This document shows, piece by piece, positions 7,099 to 9,543 of a DNA stretch of 9,543 nt (within the stretch, counting starts at the first letter, position 1; every line of letters starts with the position of its first letter). A program made the translations under genes and the position numbers. This DNA is from Lachnospiraceae bacterium (lineage in GTDB: Bacteria > Bacillota > Clostridia > Lachnospirales > Lachnospiraceae): NCBI GenBank assembly GCA_017446125.1, contig JAFSRL010000102.1, positions 1 through 9,543 on the forward strand, read 5' to 3'. The notes under the pieces were generated by a model. The model saw only the letters and a list, made by a program, of their open reading frames with translations, was not told the origin of the DNA and did no database searches.

Positions 7099-7155
7099 TG
7101 ACACTTTTGACAATTTTATGACGTTACTGTCATTTATAGCATGACATACCTGTCA
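7099..7155. promoter_or_regulatory. Three 14-bp TGACA/TGTCA elements, probable operators
   Basis: Three elements share a 5-4-5 layout: TGACA-N4-TGACA (7099-7112, direct), TGACG-N4-TGTCA (7119-7132, inverted with one mismatch) and TGACA-N4-TGTCA (7142-7155, perfect inverted). Their starts are 20 and 23 bp apart, about two helical turns. They lie between the two divergent promoters, 18 bp upstream of the adhesin -35 and 23 bp upstream of the sortase -35, so one regulator could control both genes. The regulator is not identifiable here. Confidence 0.55.
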
Positions 7156-7178
7156 TAAATGGTATCCCGATAATTTTC

Positions 7179-7207
7179 TGGACAAAATCCGTTTTATAGT
7201 ATATACT
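7179..7207 (+). promoter_or_regulatory. Sigma-A-type promoter for the sortase gene
   Basis: TGGACA (7179-7184) and TATACT (7202-7207) are 17 bp apart, each matching five of six consensus positions. The predicted start near 7214 gives a leader of about 68 nt. The -10 lies inside the perfect palindrome at 7195-7210. Confidence 0.7.
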
Positions 7208-7210
7208 ATA
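7195..7210. repeat. Perfect 16-bp palindrome over the sortase -10
   Basis: TATAGTATATACTATA is identical on both strands and covers the whole sortase -10 hexamer. It could be a repressor site or only an AT-rich coincidence. Confidence 0.6.
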
Positions 7211-7281
7211 TTTAGTTTATTTCGGAAATCGTATGTTTTAGCGTATTTTACTGACATCATCAAAGGAACGAGGGTATTCTC

Positions 7282-8136
7282 ATGAGCCGAACGGAAAAGG
7301 AACAAAGAGCATTGGAAGCGGCGACGGAACGCAGGGCAAAACGGAAAAAAGAAGAGCGCGGGGTCTATCTTTTATGCGCCTCCTTCTTCGTATTTTTCCT
7401 CTGTATGCTCGGATTGGGGTATTATTTCATCGGATACGGGCTTGCAGGCAAGGAATATCGCGATCTGGGCAGGAAATATGTCATCTTTGAGGACACAGAC
7501 GGCTTTATCCCCGGCAAGAACACCGCGTATGCCGCGGAGCAGGCCGGTGGCGAGAGTGATTACCCCGTCTTACAGATTGATTTTGAGGGGCTTTCGGCGG
7601 TTAATGAAGACTTCACCGGCTGGATCTATGTCCCCGGCGCAGACTGCTCCTATCCCCTCGTACAGACGCAGGACAACGATTATTACTTGAACCGTACCTT
7701 TGAGGGCCATACCAGCAACAACGGCTCCATTTTCATCGATTACCGCGATTCCGCCTACCTGACGGGCTTTAATACCTTTATCTATGGTCACAACATGAAA
7801 AACGGCTCCATGTTCGGGCGCCTGAAGGAATACTATACGAACGCGGACCGCATTGCGCAGTATCCGTACTTCTATGTGTACCTGCAGGACGGAACGGTCT
7901 TAAAATACCAGATTTTCTCGTACTACTTAACGGACGGGGATTCGGACAGTTATGACCGCCCGACAAACATTGCGGAGGAAACCGCCTACCTGGAAAACAT
8001 CAAGGCGAAATCCTCCGTCAAAATCGAAATCGAAGAAAACAGGATCAATACCTACGCCACGCTCTCCACCTGCGCCGGTCCCGCCGGCAGCGGGCAGCGG
8101 TTCTTAGTGCACGGGGCGTGCGTGGGAATCTACTAA
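7282..8136 (+). CDS. srtB: Class B sortase
   Basis: A 284-residue membrane-anchored transpeptidase that cleaves a C-terminal sorting signal and joins the protein to the cell wall. It has a charged, probably helical cytoplasmic start (1-26), one membrane segment (about 28-51) and an outward-facing catalytic domain (about 95-284). Catalytic residues are visible: His170 in YGHNMKNGSMF, Cys264 in TLSTC and Arg273 in GQRFLVHG. QTQDNDYYLNRTFEGH (128-143) and GSIFIDYR are typical of class B rather than class A or C enzymes. The ATG at 7282 has GAGGG about eight bases upstream. It is divergent from the thioester adhesin and is its likely dedicated anchoring enzyme; no other sortase substrate or pilin gene is in the window. 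Its TAA overlaps the stop codon of the convergent gene, leaving no room for a terminator between them. Confidence 0.95.
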   Translation: MSRTEKEQRALEAATERRAKRKKEERGVYLLCASFFVFFLCMLGLGYYFIGYGLAGKEYRDLGRKYVIFEDTDGFIPGKNTAYAAEQAGGESDYPVLQIDFEGLSAVNEDFTGWIYVPGADCSYPLVQTQDNDYYLNRTFEGHTSNNGSIFIDYRDSAYLTGFNTFIYGHNMKNGSMFGRLKEYYTNADRIAQYPYFYVYLQDGTVLKYQIFSYYLTDGDSDSYDRPTNIAEETAYLENIKAKSSVKIEIEENRINTYATLSTCAGPAGSGQRFLVHGACVGIY

Positions 8137-9329
8137 CTTACGTAGTTGTCAAAATACCCCTGAATCAACACCACCGGCGTTCCCTTGTCACCGGAGCCTG
8201 AGGTGAGGTCGGAAAGCGAACCGATTAAGTCCGTCAACTGCCTGGGCGTGGTTCCCTGCGTCGCCATGGTTCCCTTTAAGTCCGCATCCTTTTCGCGAAT
8301 GCTCTTCGCAATCGCCTCTCTCAATTCCTCACCGGAAAGGGCGGCGTAATCATTGTCCGCAAGATACTTCAGCTTCAATTCATTGGGCGTACCAATCAGA
8401 CCTTCCGTGAACGCGGGCGAGACCACCGGATCCGCCAGCTCCCAGATCTTGCCCTTGGGATCCTTGAAGGCACCGTCGCCGTACACCATGACCTCGACGT
8501 GCTTACCCGTTTCCTTTAGCACCCTGTCCTGGATGTCCTTCACCAGCTCCTGGCAGGGTCTGGGAAAGAGCTTGATTTTATCTTCCGTTGACTTGTTCGA
8601 CCCCAGAAGCCCGTAAAGCTCGTTGTAGCCGCTGCCATCCACCGGCGCGGTTAAGATGTCGTCGAGCCCGAAAACCTTTTCGGCGCCCGCCGCTTTTAAG
8701 AGGCGTTTGGTGCGCTCTCTCGTGTGGATGTCGCAGGTCAAAACGTTCTTTGTATAATCCAGAATCGCCTGCGGACGGTTCGCGAAGATGATTTCACATT
8801 CCGCGCCGCAGCCCTCGATAAGCTCCTGATAATACGCCACGTAATCGACATCGGTAAACTCGTGCCGGTTTTCGCCGAAGAGCTCGCGATAGCGCGCAAG
8901 CGTCAGGACATCACTGTAGGGATTGATATTCGCTTCGTCAAGCTTGTCCAAGCTCACCAGCTCGTTGCCCACCTCGTCGGAAGGATAGGACAGCATCAAA
9001 ACGATTTTCTTTGCGCCCTGCGCGATGCCGCGTAAACAGATGGCAAAGCGGTTTCTGGAAAGAATCGGAAAGATGACACCGATGGTCTCCCCGCCCAGCT
9101 TCTCCTTCACGTCCTTCGCGATTGCATCGACCGAGGCGTAGTTCCCCTGGCTTCTTGCAACAATCGATTCCGTGACGGAAATCACGTCGCGGTCACGGAT
9201 TTCAAAGCCCTCCGCCTTTGCCGCCTCCAGGACAGCGCTTGTCACGATGAACGCCAAATCATCGCCTTCCCTGATGATTGGGCACCGAATCCCCCTTGAT
9301 GTCGTACCGGTCCTTCGTTCGTTGCTCAT
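8133..9329 (-). CDS. CofE-like protein (coenzyme F420-0:L-glutamate ligase family)
   Basis: A 398-residue soluble protein, without signal peptide or membrane segment. The N-terminal half resembles the F420-0:gamma-glutamyl ligase (CofE/FbiB N-domain) family: RCPIIREGDDL (15-25), then RDRDVISVTESIVARSQGNYA, the kind of segment that opens these enzymes. In the archetype the enzyme adds L-glutamate to F420-0 using GTP. Clostridia are generally not known to make F420, and no other F420 gene is visible here, so the true substrate is uncertain. At about 400 residues it is longer than archaeal CofE (about 250), the extra length lying in the middle and C-terminal parts. AAAGGAG precedes the ATG at 9329. 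It has its own extended -10 promoter and ends convergently on the sortase with overlapping stop codons. The family is fairly sure, the reaction unsure. Confidence 0.8.
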   Translation of the reverse strand: MSNERRTGTTSRGIRCPIIREGDDLAFIVTSAVLEAAKAEGFEIRDRDVISVTESIVARSQGNYASVDAIAKDVKEKLGGETIGVIFPILSRNRFAICLRGIAQGAKKIVLMLSYPSDEVGNELVSLDKLDEANINPYSDVLTLARYRELFGENRHEFTDVDYVAYYQELIEGCGAECEIIFANRPQAILDYTKNVLTCDIHTRERTKRLLKAAGAEKVFGLDDILTAPVDGSGYNELYGLLGSNKSTEDKIKLFPRPCQELVKDIQDRVLKETGKHVEVMVYGDGAFKDPKGKIWELADPVVSPAFTEGLIGTPNELKLKYLADNDYAALSGEELREAIAKSIREKDADLKGTMATQGTTPRQLTDLIGSLSDLTSGSGDKGTPVVLIQGYFDNYVS

Positions 9330-9374
9330 GTTTTCTGCTCCTTTCGGATTGCTTCAATAAAAAATGCCCGAACC

Positions 9375-9383
9375 ATTATAGCA
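9375..9383 (-). promoter_or_regulatory. Extended -10 promoter for the CofE-like gene
   Basis: The minus strand reads TGCTATAAT, a perfect -10 with the upstream TG of extended -10 promoters; no good -35 is seen 16-18 bp further up. Transcription would start about 40 bp before the ATG. An imperfect site ACACT-N10-AGTGT (9388-9407) lies immediately upstream, where a regulator could bind. Confidence 0.65.
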
Positions 9384-9387
9384 CATC

Positions 9388-9407
9388 ACACTTTATTGTG
9401 GTAGTGT
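9388..9407. repeat. Inverted repeat upstream of the CofE-like promoter
   Basis: ACACT-N10-AGTGT sits directly upstream of the extended -10 and could be an operator. With only five bases per arm, chance is a real possibility. Confidence 0.3.
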
Positions 9408-9430
9408 AAAAAAGAGGCGAACTTTTCCCC

Positions 9431-9529
9431 ATCAGTCTTGATATAATCGGAGTAATCGCTTTATGCGTAACTTGCTTCGGTGTCGGATACGCCATCGGAA
9501 GCAACGATAAAAAGAACTCACAGAAATAG
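9431..9529 (+). pseudogene. Tiny hydrophobic ORF resembling holin-like or type I toxins, without a normal start
   Basis: From an ATC at 9431 the plus strand has 32 codons ending at TAG 9527-9529. The peptide has a single hydrophobic stretch (DIIGVIALCVTCFGVGYAIG) and a polar, basic end (SNDKKNSQK), the layout of small Firmicutes membrane proteins annotated as putative holin-like toxins. AGAGGCG lies about 11 bases before the ATC, as a ribosome binding site would. The frame upstream is closed by TAA at 9407-9409, and no ATG, GTG or TTG occurs before the hydrophobic part. ATC could be a mutated ATG or a rare start. The bases CCGCCCCTGC after the stop look like the first arm of a terminator cut by the window end. 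The family assignment is by resemblance only. Confidence 0.4.
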
Positions 9530-9543
9530 CCGCCCCTGCCTGA

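Larger units (their letters stand above)
6911..7281. other. Divergent AT-rich control region between adhesin and sortase genes
   Basis: This 371-bp stretch has no convincing gene. From left to right it holds the adhesin ribosome binding site, a purine-rich GGGAGGAGGGG on the minus strand (6940-6950) with no start codon at working distance, the leader hairpin, the adhesin promoter, three TGACA-type elements, the sortase promoter overlapping a 16-bp palindrome, and the sortase ribosome binding site (GAGGG before 7282). It is clearly more AT-rich than the flanking genes. Confidence 0.8.

Noticed and set aside
7107..7112. TTGACA on the plus strand as the sortase -35
   Set aside because: No acceptable -10 lies 16-18 bp downstream, and it is better explained as part of the TGACA element cluster; TGGACA-N17-TATACT further on fits well.
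6919..7113. 64-codon minus-strand frame upstream of the adhesin
   Set aside because: Its start lies upstream of the predicted promoter, it has no good ribosome binding site, and its composition looks non-coding.

Overview
The window looks like chromosomal DNA of a Gram-positive Clostridia member, most likely Lachnospiraceae. The grounds are the sequence style of an 855-residue SecA with a C-terminal zinc tail, the secA-prfB gene order common in Firmicutes, a class B sortase beside a thioester/Cna-B surface protein, Shine-Dalgarno sites and sigma-A-like promoters. The taxon is an inference from protein character, not a database result.

Region 1 (1-5160, minus strand) reads secA, then prfB, then a family 2 glycosyltransferase with a probable TPR tail. 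The two gaps in this row are built largely from a dispersed repeat. A 49-bp unit occurs in both (1050-1098 and 2380-2428, 47 of 49 bases identical), and each copy ends at the ribosome binding site of the next gene. The first gap also holds about three 36-bp tandem units. Two coding oddities stand out: SecA has Ser where the Walker A loop normally has Gly, and prfB is one uninterrupted frame without the usual autoregulatory frameshift.

Region 2 (5134-8136) is the most distinctive part, a two-gene surface module. On the minus strand is a secreted protein with a Cys-Gln thioester domain, two Cna-B type domains, a Pro/Lys/Glu stalk and a C-terminal anchor with an unusual SPETAD signal. Divergent from it is a class B sortase that probably anchors it. 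The 371-bp AT-rich region between them has a good promoter for each gene. Between those promoters lie three evenly built TGACA/TGTCA elements that look like operators. The adhesin also has a long leader with a small terminator-like hairpin. The likely overall job is regulated, covalent attachment of a single adhesin to the wall and then to a target surface.

Region 3 (8133-9543) holds a CofE-like (F420-0:L-glutamate ligase family) gene on the minus strand. It converges on the sortase so tightly that the stop codons overlap, and it has an extended -10 promoter. At the right edge, on the plus strand, is a 32-codon reading frame resembling tiny membrane toxins but lacking a normal start codon, followed by what looks like the first arm of a hairpin cut by the window end. 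No rRNA, tRNA, CRISPR array, transposase or phage gene was seen.
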